Positions 1 through 7,945 of a stretch of 64,000 nucleotides of DNA are shown here, piece after piece; position 1 is the stretch's first letter, and each line of letters opens with the position of its first letter. Origin of the DNA: JABDKJ01 sp964609215 (GTDB taxonomy: Bacteria; Bacteroidota; Bacteroidia; Flavobacteriales_D; JABDKJ01); assembly GCA_964609215.1 (NCBI GenBank), contig CAZSQZ010000009.1:1-64000 (forward strand). The letters run 5' to 3'. The notes below the pieces were generated by a model. That model searched no databases and had not been told where the DNA came from. It saw only the letters and a program-made list of their open reading frames with translations. The position numbers and the translations under genes were made by a program.

Positions 1-2
1 AT

Positions 3-500
3 ATGAATGATGGAAAAATATATGTTTCCAATTTTAATGCAGCAGGTTTACAAGTTATTTCCAATCCAGATCAAATAGCAAGTGAATTGGATATAGAAAG
101 TAAGGATATATTCTTAGGAGGAGTAAAACTGGGAATTGCTGCTAATTTACCAGCTGCGCCCGTGGGCTTAGCTTCAGTTGGAATGCCTTCTTACTACCAT
201 TGGAGATCATTAGGTCAAAAAAGATACGAAATAGCAGATCGCTTAAGTAATGTAAGGGCGACTATCACTGATGTTAAAATTCCACTCAATTTCGCTAGGA
301 ATGGACTGCCATTTGAATTTGAAAGTGATGTGAGCTCAGCTTATGATTATTATGCATTTGGTATGACCATGCCGGGTAGGCAGAATTCGGGGACAGGTGA
401 TTATAGATATGGGTTTAATGGAATGGAGAAGGAGGATGAAGTAAAGGAAAATTCTTATGATTATGGAGCTAGGATTTTAAGCAAATCGGAAAGCAGATAA
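3..500 (+). CDS. Rhs repeat-associated core fragment, truncated
   Basis: This is the C-terminal piece of an Rhs/YD-repeat protein; the window edge cuts the 5' side and the apparent ATG at base 3 is probably internal. The Rhs-core signature is visible near residues 115-155: YAFGMTMPGR, YRYGFNGMEKEDE and SYDYGAR. In intact family members the YDYGAR segment is followed by YDPxxGRW and then a variable toxin domain. Here the frame stops about nine residues after YDYGAR, so the end of the core and any toxin are missing. It may be an orphan or decayed Rhs tip. A small lipoprotein gene follows. Confidence 0.7.
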   Translation: MNDGKIYVSNFNAAGLQVISNPDQIASELDIESKDIFLGGVKLGIAANLPAAPVGLASVGMPSYYHWRSLGQKRYEIADRLSNVRATITDVKIPLNFARNGLPFEFESDVSSAYDYYAFGMTMPGRQNSGTGDYRYGFNGMEKEDEVKENSYDYGARILSKSESR

Positions 501-563
501 ATCAACAAATGCAAGCTTCGAAATACAAAGAAATAGATTATGGCGCTTGAACTTTGTGTATAA

Positions 564-935
564 ATGAAAGTTATGAAACACCTGATGCTTGGTAGATTAA
601 TTATTTTAATGCTTGTTATTTTTTCCTTTCAATGCTGCCGGAATAATAGTAACTCTATACTAGTAGAATGGAAAGGAAAGTATGAGGATAATGAATTGGA
701 GATTTCTTTTTTGAAAGATACAGTGACTATTAATTATGTAAGTGCTGAGTCCAAGAAGAAATATCCTTATGTAATTAAAAACGATATTCTTTTCATAAAT
801 GGCAAACAGCATAGTAAATTAGTATTGTCGGGTAATTCTAAATCATTGGAATTTCAAGTGCTTGAAAAGCAGTTAAGAAGAGATATTGATTTAATTTACA
901 TTACAAAATTCAGAAGGAGAAACAATTCCAAATAG
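564..935 (+). CDS. Small putative lipoprotein of unknown function
   Basis: This 123-residue protein is not recognised. It begins with two lysines and a hydrophobic stretch (residues 10-22) that ends in FSFQCC, a plausible lipoprotein signal with Cys at about residue 24. The rest is a short, charged, beta-rich domain. It lies about 60 bases downstream of the broken Rhs tip on the same strand. Genes in that position often encode immunity proteins, but nothing in this sequence proves that role here. Confidence 0.5.
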   Translation: MKVMKHLMLGRLIILMLVIFSFQCCRNNSNSILVEWKGKYEDNELEISFLKDTVTINYVSAESKKKYPYVIKNDILFINGKQHSKLVLSGNSKSLEFQVLEKQLRRDIDLIYITKFRRRNNSK

Positions 936-1205
936 TTATTTGTGAAGTTGCTGAACAGCAAGAGTTTTATACAAACCTCATATTTTATGAAGTCAAGATT
1001 TGCAATAAAGAACGGTGTGTTTTTCTTAGGATTTATGCAATGCGTCTAACTTTCATTGAGTCTTGATACTCCACTCAAAAAACTTTTAAAAAAAGCAAGC
1101 TACTTATTCACATTGCCCCAATTTAAAATCCATTAGTATTTATATTCGTGCGCTTGATGAAGGCGATAGGTCGCCCAAAATTTAACAAATACAATTAATT
1201 AAATT

Positions 1206-2225
1206 ATGGCAAAATTCAAGCTTGAGTACGTTTGGTTGGACGGTTACAAGCCAACCCAAAGCATGAGGAGTAAGACAAAAATCCTCGATGGTTCAAAATT
1301 CAAAGGAAAACTAAAAGACTGTCCAATGTGGTCTTTTGATGGATCATCTACTCAACAGGCCGAAGGAAATAGTTCAGATTGTCTCTTAAAACCTGTTCGC
1401 TTATTTCCAGACCCTTCAAGAAGAGATGGTTTTATTGTAATTTGTGAAGTGTTAAATGCAGATGGAACGCCTCATGAGTCAAATGGCAGAGCAACCATTA
1501 ATGATGACGACAATGACTTCTGGTTTGGATTCGAGCAGGAATATGTTCTTTGGGATATTGAGCATCATACTCCACTAGGTTTCCCTGCCAACGGATACTT
1601 CCCAGCTCCGCAAGGACCTTATTATTGTTCAGTAGGTGCAGAATTTGCAGTAGGGCGAGAAATTGTTGAGGAGCACATGGATTATTGCATTGATGCAGGT
1701 ATCAATATTGAAGGAGTTAACGCTGAGGTGATGAAAGGACAGTGGGAATACCAAATATTTGCCAAGGGTGCTAAAGAAGCAGGTGATCAAGTTTGGGCGG
1801 CTAGATATCTTTTGGAAAAAGTTGCGGAGAGATATGGAGTAAGAGTGAATTTACATCCTAAACCAGTCAAAGGAGATTGGAATGGTTCAGGTATGCACGC
1901 AAACTTTTCGAATACAGAATTAAGAACATCTGGGAAGAAAAAAGTTTTCGAAGAAATTTGCGAAAAGTTCAAACCAAAGAAAAGAATCAAACAGGCTATT
2001 GCTGCTTACGGAGCAGATAATGAACAACGTTTAACAGGATTGCATGAAACACAATCTATCGATAAATTCTCCTACGGAGTTTCAGATAGAGGTGCTTCAA
2101 TTCGTATTCCTATTGCAGCAGTTGAAAATAAATGGAAGGGATGGTTAGAAGACAGAAGGCCAGCATCAAATGCAGATCCCTACAGAGTTGCTGCTAATGT
2201 AATCAATACCGTAAAAGACTTGTAA
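1206..2225 (+). CDS. Glutamine synthetase, type II (GlnII-like)
   Basis: It catalyses ATP-dependent formation of glutamine from glutamate and ammonia in the cytoplasm. The length (339 residues) fits the short eukaryote-like GSII family, not the ~470-residue GlnA type I. Visible family motifs are WSFDGSST near residue 43 in the beta-grasp region, FGFEQEY near 107 (metal and glutamate binding), NGSGMHANFS near 226 (ammonia/ATP region) and GASIRIP near 296. It is a single gene between two noncoding gaps and has its own intrinsic terminator just downstream, so it is likely monocistronic. Confidence 0.93.
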   Translation: MAKFKLEYVWLDGYKPTQSMRSKTKILDGSKFKGKLKDCPMWSFDGSSTQQAEGNSSDCLLKPVRLFPDPSRRDGFIVICEVLNADGTPHESNGRATINDDDNDFWFGFEQEYVLWDIEHHTPLGFPANGYFPAPQGPYYCSVGAEFAVGREIVEEHMDYCIDAGINIEGVNAEVMKGQWEYQIFAKGAKEAGDQVWAARYLLEKVAERYGVRVNLHPKPVKGDWNGSGMHANFSNTELRTSGKKKVFEEICEKFKPKKRIKQAIAAYGADNEQRLTGLHETQSIDKFSYGVSDRGASIRIPIAAVENKWKGWLEDRRPASNADPYRVAANVINTVKDL

Positions 2226-2253
2226 AATATCTTCGGATACGACTAAAACCAAA

Positions 2254-2290
2254 AGAAAAGCCTTCTATTTAATAGAGGGCTTTTTTATTT
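2254..2290 (+). terminator. Intrinsic terminator after glutamine synthetase
   Basis: An AAGCCTTCTATT / AATAGAGGGCTT hairpin with one mismatch is followed by TTTTTTATTTTTT. It lies 30 bases after the stop codon. An A-rich run precedes the hairpin, so it may also end transcription of the convergent TPR gene. Confidence 0.8.
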
Positions 2291-2821
2291 TTTCTTGCGC
2301 TTCTTATTTTTCTTGTCCTTGCTTTTTTTCTTCTTCTTCTTCTTTCCAGTTTTTCCTTTTACTCTTTTTTCCTGGCCTTCTAAAAAGCTAATATAAAATG
2401 AGTTATAAGCATGTTTTTTACTTTCTTTTAAACTGCTTAACGCTTTTTTATATTCTTGCTTGTATTCAAAAATGATAGCCTTTAAAAAAAGTATATAGGC
2501 TTTATCGCTTCCCTTTAAACCTAGCGCAAACTCAATGGCTTTAAATGCAGCATCAAAATCTTCAATTTTAATGAGTTCATTAATATAGGAAGGATAAATA
2601 TCTGGCGCATAAACATCAACTGCTAGTGCCTTTTGATAATAAGCGATTGCATTTTCTGTATCATCCAATTGTTCAGAATATATTTGAGCCATTAAACGCA
2701 GTGCCATTCTATTTTCTTGATCATAAGATAATGCATAGGTCAATGCCTCAATCGCCTCGCTCAGTTCATAAGGATAGCACTCTAAAGCCTTAAATAAGTA
2801 GGTGTTATTTAAATCCTTCAT
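2285..2821 (-). CDS. TPR protein with lysine-rich tail
   Basis: A 178-residue protein with three or four tetratricopeptide-like helical pairs (residues ~10-150; the unit around DTENAIAYYQKALAVD is clearest). It ends in a very basic tail of about 25 residues made almost only of lysine with a few Arg, Asp and Asn. TPRs mediate protein contacts and the tail could bind RNA or ribosomes. It lies 21 bases after prfH and on the same strand, so it is probably the third gene of the rtcB-prfH operon. A role in ribosome repair is inferred from position only. Confidence 0.75.
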   Translation of the reverse strand: MKDLNNTYLFKALECYPYELSEAIEALTYALSYDQENRMALRLMAQIYSEQLDDTENAIAYYQKALAVDVYAPDIYPSYINELIKIEDFDAAFKAIEFALGLKGSDKAYILFLKAIIFEYKQEYKKALSSLKESKKHAYNSFYISFLEGQEKRVKGKTGKKKKKKKSKDKKNKKRKKK

Positions 2822-2842
2822 TTTATTCCTTTAATTCTGTTT

Positions 2843-3517
2843 TTAACTCTCTTTTAAGTCTCCGTCTTTTAGACTTAAAATCCTTTTTCTTTCTTTTGTT
2901 TTAAAATCCCCTCCATAAAAAACTTTGATCGGATTTCCTCTTTGAAGTTCCGTATGTTTTTCCCAGACCTTAATTTGCCTTTTCTTTAAGTGCTCGATTT
3001 CTTCCAACTCAACCGTTTTTTCCAATTTTAATCTTGCCACTTTTTTATTTCTCAATTGAGACCTTTCTGCACTGCATGTGCTTGAAATCCCACTTGGAAT
3101 ATGTGTTATCCTCACCGCAGTTTCCACTTTGTTGACATGCTGTCCACCCTTACCTCCTGATCTGAATGTTTCATATTTAAGATCGCTTTCTTTTAACTTT
3201 AAGTTCCCTTCCTTGCTTTCAATACGATTGATTCCTATAAACCAATTCTTACGTTTATGGTGTTTTCGAAAAGGACTTTGTCCAACCCATTGGATGGTGC
3301 CCATCCATTCCTTTGCAAATGCTTCACAATTCTCTCCTTCTATCTGAACAAGAGCTGAGTTTAAAGTTCCTGCCTCAATACCTCTTTCTCTCTTTACAAC
3401 CAATGGATTTAATTTTTCCATCCTTGCCATTTCAAGAAAGAGCTTCAGCACTTTTGCAAGGACCCAGCAACATTCTGCTGGGCCTCTACCTGATGTTATT
3501 TGTATATTAATTTTCAT
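2843..3517 (-). CDS. prfH: Peptide chain release factor homologue PrfH
   Basis: A 224-residue class I release-factor homologue. The peptidyl-tRNA hydrolysis motif GGQ is present in FRSGGKGGQHVNK near residue 120, and a basic C-terminal region follows. It lacks the full codon-recognition domain of RF1/RF2, as expected for PrfH. PrfH is known as a partner of RtcB2: it releases nascent peptide from ribosomes whose 16S rRNA was cut in the decoding centre, so that RtcB can reseal the rRNA. The gene overlaps the end of rtcB by 4 bases (ATGA type), strongly suggesting translational coupling. Confidence 0.9.
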   Translation of the reverse strand: MKINIQITSGRGPAECCWVLAKVLKLFLEMARMEKLNPLVVKRERGIEAGTLNSALVQIEGENCEAFAKEWMGTIQWVGQSPFRKHHKRKNWFIGINRIESKEGNLKLKESDLKYETFRSGGKGGQHVNKVETAVRITHIPSGISSTCSAERSQLRNKKVARLKLEKTVELEEIEHLKKRQIKVWEKHTELQRGNPIKVFYGGDFKTKERKRILSLKDGDLKES

Positions 3518-4905
3518 TTGTCCATTCTTACAATTTTTGGCGTGAAGCTTCCTATTACTTCAACCAGTTCTTGTTGATTTGCCATTACTTTTTCAATTTG
3601 TTTATAGGCCATTGGAGCCTCATCTATGCCTCCACCAATTAATCTCACTTCATGCTTTTTCAATTCCTTCCTTATTTCAGAAGCCTTGAAAAGTTCTTTG
3701 CATTTAGTTCTTGAGTATGCTCTGCCTGCACCATGAGACGCTGAGTTGATACTTAGCTCATGTCCCTTTCCTCTGACAATAAATCCAGGAGAAGTCATGG
3801 AACCTGGAATGATACCCATCTCACCTTTGGAAGCTGGTGTTGCTCCTTTTCGATGTACGATACATTCATTTCCCATATACATTTCCTTCCATGCAAAATT
3901 GTGATGGTTCTCTATCCTTGCCACACACTTGGCACCCAATACTTTTGAGATTCTTTCATGAATATTATCATGGCATGCTTTAGCGTAATCACCTGCTAAA
4001 TTCATTGCTCTCCAGTATTCTTGTCCATCATGTGTGTCTAGATTTAACCAAGCCAAATGCTGCACATTTTTAGGAAGAGGGCACTGCTTCTGAGCCAGGT
4101 ACGAGTAGTGCTTCGCTATGTTAGCACCTAAACCTCTTGATCCGCTATGAGTTAGGAGTCCGACATATTCACCACATGGTAAAGCCCATTCATTATTTTC
4201 ATCTGTAATTTTCACACTACCAAATTCAACAAAGTGATTCCCGCTTCCAGAAGTTCCCAACTGTTTATAAGCCTTTCCCTTTAACCTTTTAATGAGTGGG
4301 ATTTCTGCAAACTCATCTCTATAAAAGATTTCGTGATCATGTTTGATATCGTGTGTTTCATATGAACCAAACTTGCTATGTTCCTTTAATATATTCTCTA
4401 AGGCATCTTGCTTTCCCTTTAAATAAGAGGTCTGCATAGAGAAAATTGAAAGGCTCATTCGGCAGCCAATATCAACACCAACCCCATATGGAATGACTGC
4501 ATTTTCTGTTGCGAGCACTCCGCCAATGGGCAAGCCATAACCTGCATGTGCATCTGGCATTAAGGCACCAGAAATTGCAATGGGTAATTTCAATGCATCG
4601 TATAATTGATACTTTGCTCTTGCATCTATTTCATTCTCACCAAAAATACTGAAGGGAGCACGAGTGTTTCTCAACTTATGCATTCTAACTTGCACCGGCT
4701 TCGTTAAGCCTTCTGCTATCTTTCCCCAAATGGCGTTTCCTTGGTGTTTTTCCGGGTGAAGTAAAACCAGTTTCGCTTCTTCCAGAATTTTTTCTTTTTT
4801 CTCGCGTTTACGGTATCTGTTTATTTGACCTAGCGCGATGTTAATCGTGTTGTTTTTGGGAAAACCGATTTTAATCAAGTCTTTCCCTTTTAATTTCTTT
4901 CCCAT
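3514..4905 (-). CDS. rtcB: RNA-splicing ligase RtcB, PrfH-associated type
   Basis: RtcB seals 2',3'-cyclic phosphate or 3'-phosphate RNA ends to 5'-OH ends, using GTP and Mn2+. The protein (463 residues) keeps the metal-binding DIGC near residue 145, HSGSRG near 250, an HRKGATPAS segment near 345 and SHGAGRAYSR near 405, which contains the histidine that is guanylated. It is the first gene of an rtcB-prfH-TPR operon, which matches the RtcB2-PrfH module for repair of ribosomes cut by ribotoxins. A promoter, a leader ORF and a terminator lie upstream, so expression may be controlled by attenuation. A second, divergent rtcB lies at 55034-56419. Confidence 0.93.
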   Translation of the reverse strand: MGKKLKGKDLIKIGFPKNNTINIALGQINRYRKREKKEKILEEAKLVLLHPEKHQGNAIWGKIAEGLTKPVQVRMHKLRNTRAPFSIFGENEIDARAKYQLYDALKLPIAISGALMPDAHAGYGLPIGGVLATENAVIPYGVGVDIGCRMSLSIFSMQTSYLKGKQDALENILKEHSKFGSYETHDIKHDHEIFYRDEFAEIPLIKRLKGKAYKQLGTSGSGNHFVEFGSVKITDENNEWALPCGEYVGLLTHSGSRGLGANIAKHYSYLAQKQCPLPKNVQHLAWLNLDTHDGQEYWRAMNLAGDYAKACHDNIHERISKVLGAKCVARIENHHNFAWKEMYMGNECIVHRKGATPASKGEMGIIPGSMTSPGFIVRGKGHELSINSASHGAGRAYSRTKCKELFKASEIRKELKKHEVRLIGGGIDEAPMAYKQIEKVMANQQELVEVIGSFTPKIVRMDK

Positions 4906-4961
4906 GATTATTTAAATATGATTTGAAAAGAATCGGGAAATTGAGGTCAATTTGAAGACAC

Positions 4962-4998
4962 AAAAAAACCCGAATCATTGTAAAAATGGCTTCGGGCT
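4962..4998 (-). terminator. Intrinsic terminator between leader and rtcB
   Basis: Read on the minus strand, CCCGAA and TTCGGG form a stem closed by a 16-base loop, followed by seven T. It lies after the 28-codon leader ORF and 57 bases before the rtcB start, the layout of a transcription attenuator. A closely similar terminator follows the second leader at 52321-52354. Confidence 0.75.
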
Positions 4999-5021
4999 CT
5001 CAATATTTTATGTGAGAATTT

Positions 5022-5108
5022 CTAAAAGAAACTAAACGCTCGAAGCAGAGCTACATCAGGATCTAATCCTGTGAGCTGAAAACCGATGTTGTAATTTTCT
5101 AAAAACAT
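5022..5108 (-). CDS. Leader ORF (28 codons) upstream of rtcB-prfH
   Basis: A short frame from ATG to TAG encodes a 28-residue peptide that starts MFLENYNIGF and ends RAFSFF. It lies between a good promoter and an intrinsic terminator ahead of rtcB. The coding segment also folds: an outer stem encloses two hairpins and the start codon lies in one of them (ATGTT paired with AACAT). It may be a regulatory leader peptide, or the region may act purely as RNA. A similar arrangement is present at 52377-52460. Confidence 0.5.
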   Translation of the reverse strand: MFLENYNIGFQLTGLDPDVALLRAFSFF

Positions 5109-5121
5109 ATCTGCTTGCGTT
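5035..5121 (-). ncRNA. Three-way-junction leader RNA upstream of rtcB
   Basis: By hand folding on the minus strand, the outer stem is AACGC plus AAGCAG paired with CTGCTT plus GCGTT (11 pairs, three-base bulge). Inside are hairpin one, ATGTT/AACAT with a 13-base loop, and hairpin two, AGCT-CAGGAT/ATCCTG-AGCT with a three-base loop. Nearly all bases from 5035 to 5121 are accounted for. It ends shortly before the intrinsic terminator at 4962-4998. It does not match hammerhead or tRNA consensus as far as I can see. It may be a small RNA or the 5' part of the rtcB mRNA. Confidence 0.45.
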
Positions 5122-5136
5122 TTAATAAAAAAATTT

Positions 5137-5150
5137 TTTGCGGCCGCAAA
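5137..5150. promoter_or_regulatory. Perfect 14-base palindrome overlapping leader promoter
   Basis: TTTGCGGCCGCAAA is a perfect palindrome that overlaps the -7 element and the expected start point of the leader transcript. That is a typical place for a repressor to bind. No regulator can be assigned from the sequence. Confidence 0.5.
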
Positions 5151-5177
5151 TCTAATTCCAAATTTGAATTAGGCAAA
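5147..5177 (-). promoter_or_regulatory. Promoter for leader and rtcB-prfH operon
   Basis: On the minus strand TTTG (5177-5174) is followed after exactly 19 bases by TAGATTTG (5154-5147). This is a full match to the Bacteroidota housekeeping promoter (TTTG at -33, TAnnTTTG at -7). Transcription should start near 5140, upstream of the leader ORF. Confidence 0.7.
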
Positions 5178-5274
5178 TTTATTTTTAGGAAAATAAATTG
5201 CACTCTTTCGGCAGCGTGGTTGTTAGACGAAGACTTTCTTCAATGGTTGCTTTCGATACTAAATTTATTTTTAG
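5175..5274. repeat. Direct 14-base repeat flanking a short segment
   Basis: AAATTTATTTTTAG occurs twice, at about 5175-5188 and 5261-5274, in the gap between comEC and the rtcB promoter. The sequence between the copies has no recognised gene. It could be chance in AT-rich DNA or the trace of a small rearrangement. Confidence 0.35.
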
Positions 5275-5284
5275 AACACTAGTT

Positions 5285-7405
5285 TTAATTCGTTGAATAT
5301 GCTTTTACAAAAGCCCCATCTCTCCCCACATCCCAATAATTGATTTCTAAATCTTCCATTTGTTGATGCCACTTTTTGGCTATGTATTTTTTAATTGAAC
5401 TATCTATCACAACCATTTTTGGATGATAAGTTTCTTTTATTTCATCCCAGTTCATCCAAACATTATCCGAAACAATTAAGAGATCAACAAATAACTGCCT
5501 ATTGCTTTTTAAGGGTTTCTTTTCTTTGTGAATGTGGGCAATCAAGTCTCCTTTAAATTGATAAAAACCATTACTTAAAACACGATGATGCGAGCTATCG
5601 GGAATCTGATAATTTATGTATACGGGGTCAACTGCATCCTGTTTATTCCAGTTATTCTTAATGTGAAAGAGTTGTTTCTGATCATCCTTCATTAGTGAGC
5701 TATCGCATAGAAGTATATTTTCATTTTGTTTCATGAAGTTAATAGCGGTGCTATTGTTCACATGATAAATGGTCAAATTTGCTAAGTTCCTCAGTTGTGC
5801 ATCTTCATTGATTTGCTGTATACAGAAAGCATTTGAAATCACTAGAACAGCAATAATCCAATAGAATCTTTTATAAGCGAGATAAATAAAAATGAAAACA
5901 ATGCCTCCATATAGTAACCAACTCTCACCTATACTAATATCAATTCCAGTGATCAAAGAATGAGGTATTTCTTCTACAAACTTTACAGATACATTGAGTC
6001 CTTTTATACACCACCAAAGAATATTGGCAATAAAGTCAACCAGAAACTGAATCGTGCCATCTATAAGTAAGTTTAATCCTGTAACCATGAAAAACAATAT
6101 TCCCGAAGCTAGAATAATAAATGCACCTGGGATAACAACCAAATTGGAAAATAGAAAAAGTGTTGGGAACTGATGAAAGTAAAGTAAGCCTAAAGGAAAA
6201 GTTCCAATTTGTGCAGCAATGGAAACACTGCTTATTCCCCAAATTTTATCACCCAACCAAGTTGGAACTGTCCATAGATTATAAAGTTTCGGTTGAATAT
6301 AGACTATGGATAAAACAGCTAGGTAAGAAAGCTGAAATCCAACTTCCATTAAGTAATAGGGATTAACGAATAGTAAGATAAAGGCTGATGAAGCGATGGT
6401 GTTGAATGTAGAAGAACGGTATCCCGTAACTCCACCTAGTATCATTGCTGAAAACATGGTTGAAGCTCGAACAACGGAAGGCGATAAACCCGTTAGCGCT
6501 GCATACATCCAAACGGTAAAAAGTAGAATAAGTGCCTTGACTATTCTTCCATAAAAGTTCCTATCCAAAAATTTTAATAGAAGGTTTAAAACCATGAATA
6601 GTATGCCAACATGAAGCCCTGAAACGGCCAAAACGTGCATGGCTCCAGCACTGGCAAAAGTTTGAATAAGTTCTGGATCTAATGCATCCTTCTTTCCTAA
6701 TAGCAGTGCGGCTGCAATGGCAAACTCATTCTCTGAAAATCCATGATTTGACAAGATCTTCAACATTTCATTTCTAACACGATCAAAATAGCTTTGAATG
6801 TTAATTGAGCTCTCGTTTTCCAATAGCTTCCAATGACCTGAAGCCAAATATGCCTGAGAATAGATTTGATGAAATTCCAGGTATTGTTTATAGTTAAACT
6901 GTCCAGGATTTTGTGCGGCTTTAATTTTTTGAGTTCTATTCTCAATGAGAATCTTATCACCAATTCTAAGGTGTTCACTTAAGGGGTCTTTTGCCAGATA
7001 AATCAATATTCTGCCCGTGGCATTTTTGCTTTTCTTTCCATTTGATAATTGTCTTGCTTCTATAATGGTTTGATAAGAATTTTTCTTTTCTGACAAGCTT
7101 TCAACTACTTCAGCAATAATGTAATTGCCTTGCAGTTTGCTTACATGATTGGGATGATTTGAATAGGTATTATAATGGGTAAGAATTGCTGCCCCCGAAA
7201 AAAATAAAAGGTTAATTCCAAACCCGGGAAAAAGTTGAAATCGAGTTTTTAAAAAAGGATCTTTGAGTAGAAAGTAAAATAAAAAAAGAGTTAATCCTAT
7301 GATAGATAGAACCACATATTGAAAGATTGCTTTGCTAAGAAATATATAGCAAAGTATACCTGCAATAAAAGGTAAGAGCAAGCGCAGGAATGGTATCCTG
7401 GTCAA
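5285..7405 (-). CDS. comEC: ComEC/Rec2-family DNA uptake channel protein
   Basis: A 706-residue polytopic inner-membrane protein that in the ComEC family carries single-stranded DNA across the cytoplasmic membrane. The N-terminal ~190 residues hold membrane helices and an OB-like DUF4131 region. The competence domain follows at ~225-500 with many hydrophobic helices; AMHVLAVSGLHVG near 252 is its typical signature. The C-terminal part (residues ~530-706) has the length of the metallo-beta-lactamase-like domain but I see no metal-binding HxHxDH motif, as often in Bacteroidota. The downstream gap contains the rtcB leader. Confidence 0.9.
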   Translation of the reverse strand: MTRIPFLRLLLPFIAGILCYIFLSKAIFQYVVLSIIGLTLFLFYFLLKDPFLKTRFQLFPGFGINLLFFSGAAILTHYNTYSNHPNHVSKLQGNYIIAEVVESLSEKKNSYQTIIEARQLSNGKKSKNATGRILIYLAKDPLSEHLRIGDKILIENRTQKIKAAQNPGQFNYKQYLEFHQIYSQAYLASGHWKLLENESSINIQSYFDRVRNEMLKILSNHGFSENEFAIAAALLLGKKDALDPELIQTFASAGAMHVLAVSGLHVGILFMVLNLLLKFLDRNFYGRIVKALILLFTVWMYAALTGLSPSVVRASTMFSAMILGGVTGYRSSTFNTIASSAFILLFVNPYYLMEVGFQLSYLAVLSIVYIQPKLYNLWTVPTWLGDKIWGISSVSIAAQIGTFPLGLLYFHQFPTLFLFSNLVVIPGAFIILASGILFFMVTGLNLLIDGTIQFLVDFIANILWWCIKGLNVSVKFVEEIPHSLITGIDISIGESWLLYGGIVFIFIYLAYKRFYWIIAVLVISNAFCIQQINEDAQLRNLANLTIYHVNNSTAINFMKQNENILLCDSSLMKDDQKQLFHIKNNWNKQDAVDPVYINYQIPDSSHHRVLSNGFYQFKGDLIAHIHKEKKPLKSNRQLFVDLLIVSDNVWMNWDEIKETYHPKMVVIDSSIKKYIAKKWHQQMEDLEINYWDVGRDGAFVKAYSTN

Positions 7406-7432
7406 TTCTTTTATACGTTTTCATATTGTGAT

Positions 7433-7945
7433 CTAAGAATTTAAATCATTTAAATGATTGTCTCTGTAAAAACCAAGATCAGTATTTTTTAGCTTTTTGG
7501 TCAATAGAGCAATTTGTCCGGTGTGGTAAGAAAAATGCTCCACGACATGCATTAAAATGGAAACACCGTTTTCTTGAATTCCTTGAATGGCATGTTCTTG
7601 TACCAAGTCCACATCCTTCAATAGATTAAATTTTTCTTGAAATTCTTGGTTTAAATGTATCAAAATTCTTTGAACTTCTTTCTTGGGAATAATTGTTTTC
7701 TGAGTAAATTCTGCATTTCTATTCCGAATGTCTTTTGTGCCAAGAAGTCCAGAAAAAATCCATTGCCTGATGTTACCATTTAAATGCAATACTAAATTAC
7801 CAATGGCATTGGAATTCTCATTTTCTCTGAACCAGATTTGTTGATCATCTAAGAGTTCAAGACACTTTAAAATTCTAGGAATACTTTCCTCACAAAGTCT
7901 CCTCTGAACATCATTTATCAGTAATTCTTTTTCGGAAGAAATCAA
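7433..7945 (-). CDS. DinB-family protein
   Basis: A 170-residue four-helix DinB/YfiT-like protein. Visible family features are the conserved histidines: NLVLHLNGNIRQW near residue 50 and MHVVEHFSYHTGQI near 133-145, which form the metal site in this fold. DinB-like proteins include thiol-dependent transferases and many members of unknown role, so the function stays open. Its start overlaps the stop of the upstream DPP-IV gene by 4 bases, so the two are probably co-translated. Confidence 0.8.
   Translation of the reverse strand: MISSEKELLINDVQRRLCEESIPRILKCLELLDDQQIWFRENENSNAIGNLVLHLNGNIRQWIFSGLLGTKDIRNRNAEFTQKTIIPKKEVQRILIHLNQEFQEKFNLLKDVDLVQEHAIQGIQENGVSILMHVVEHFSYHTGQIALLTKKLKNTDLGFYRDNHLNDLNS

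Noticed and set aside
1787..1990. Minus-strand frame inside glutamine synthetase
   Set aside because: Fully antisense to a well-conserved gene and has no family resemblance.
5035..5121. Hammerhead-type ribozyme in the rtcB leader
   Set aside because: A three-way junction is present and the minus strand has CCTGATG, but the required CTGATGA and CGAAA core segments are not both present.
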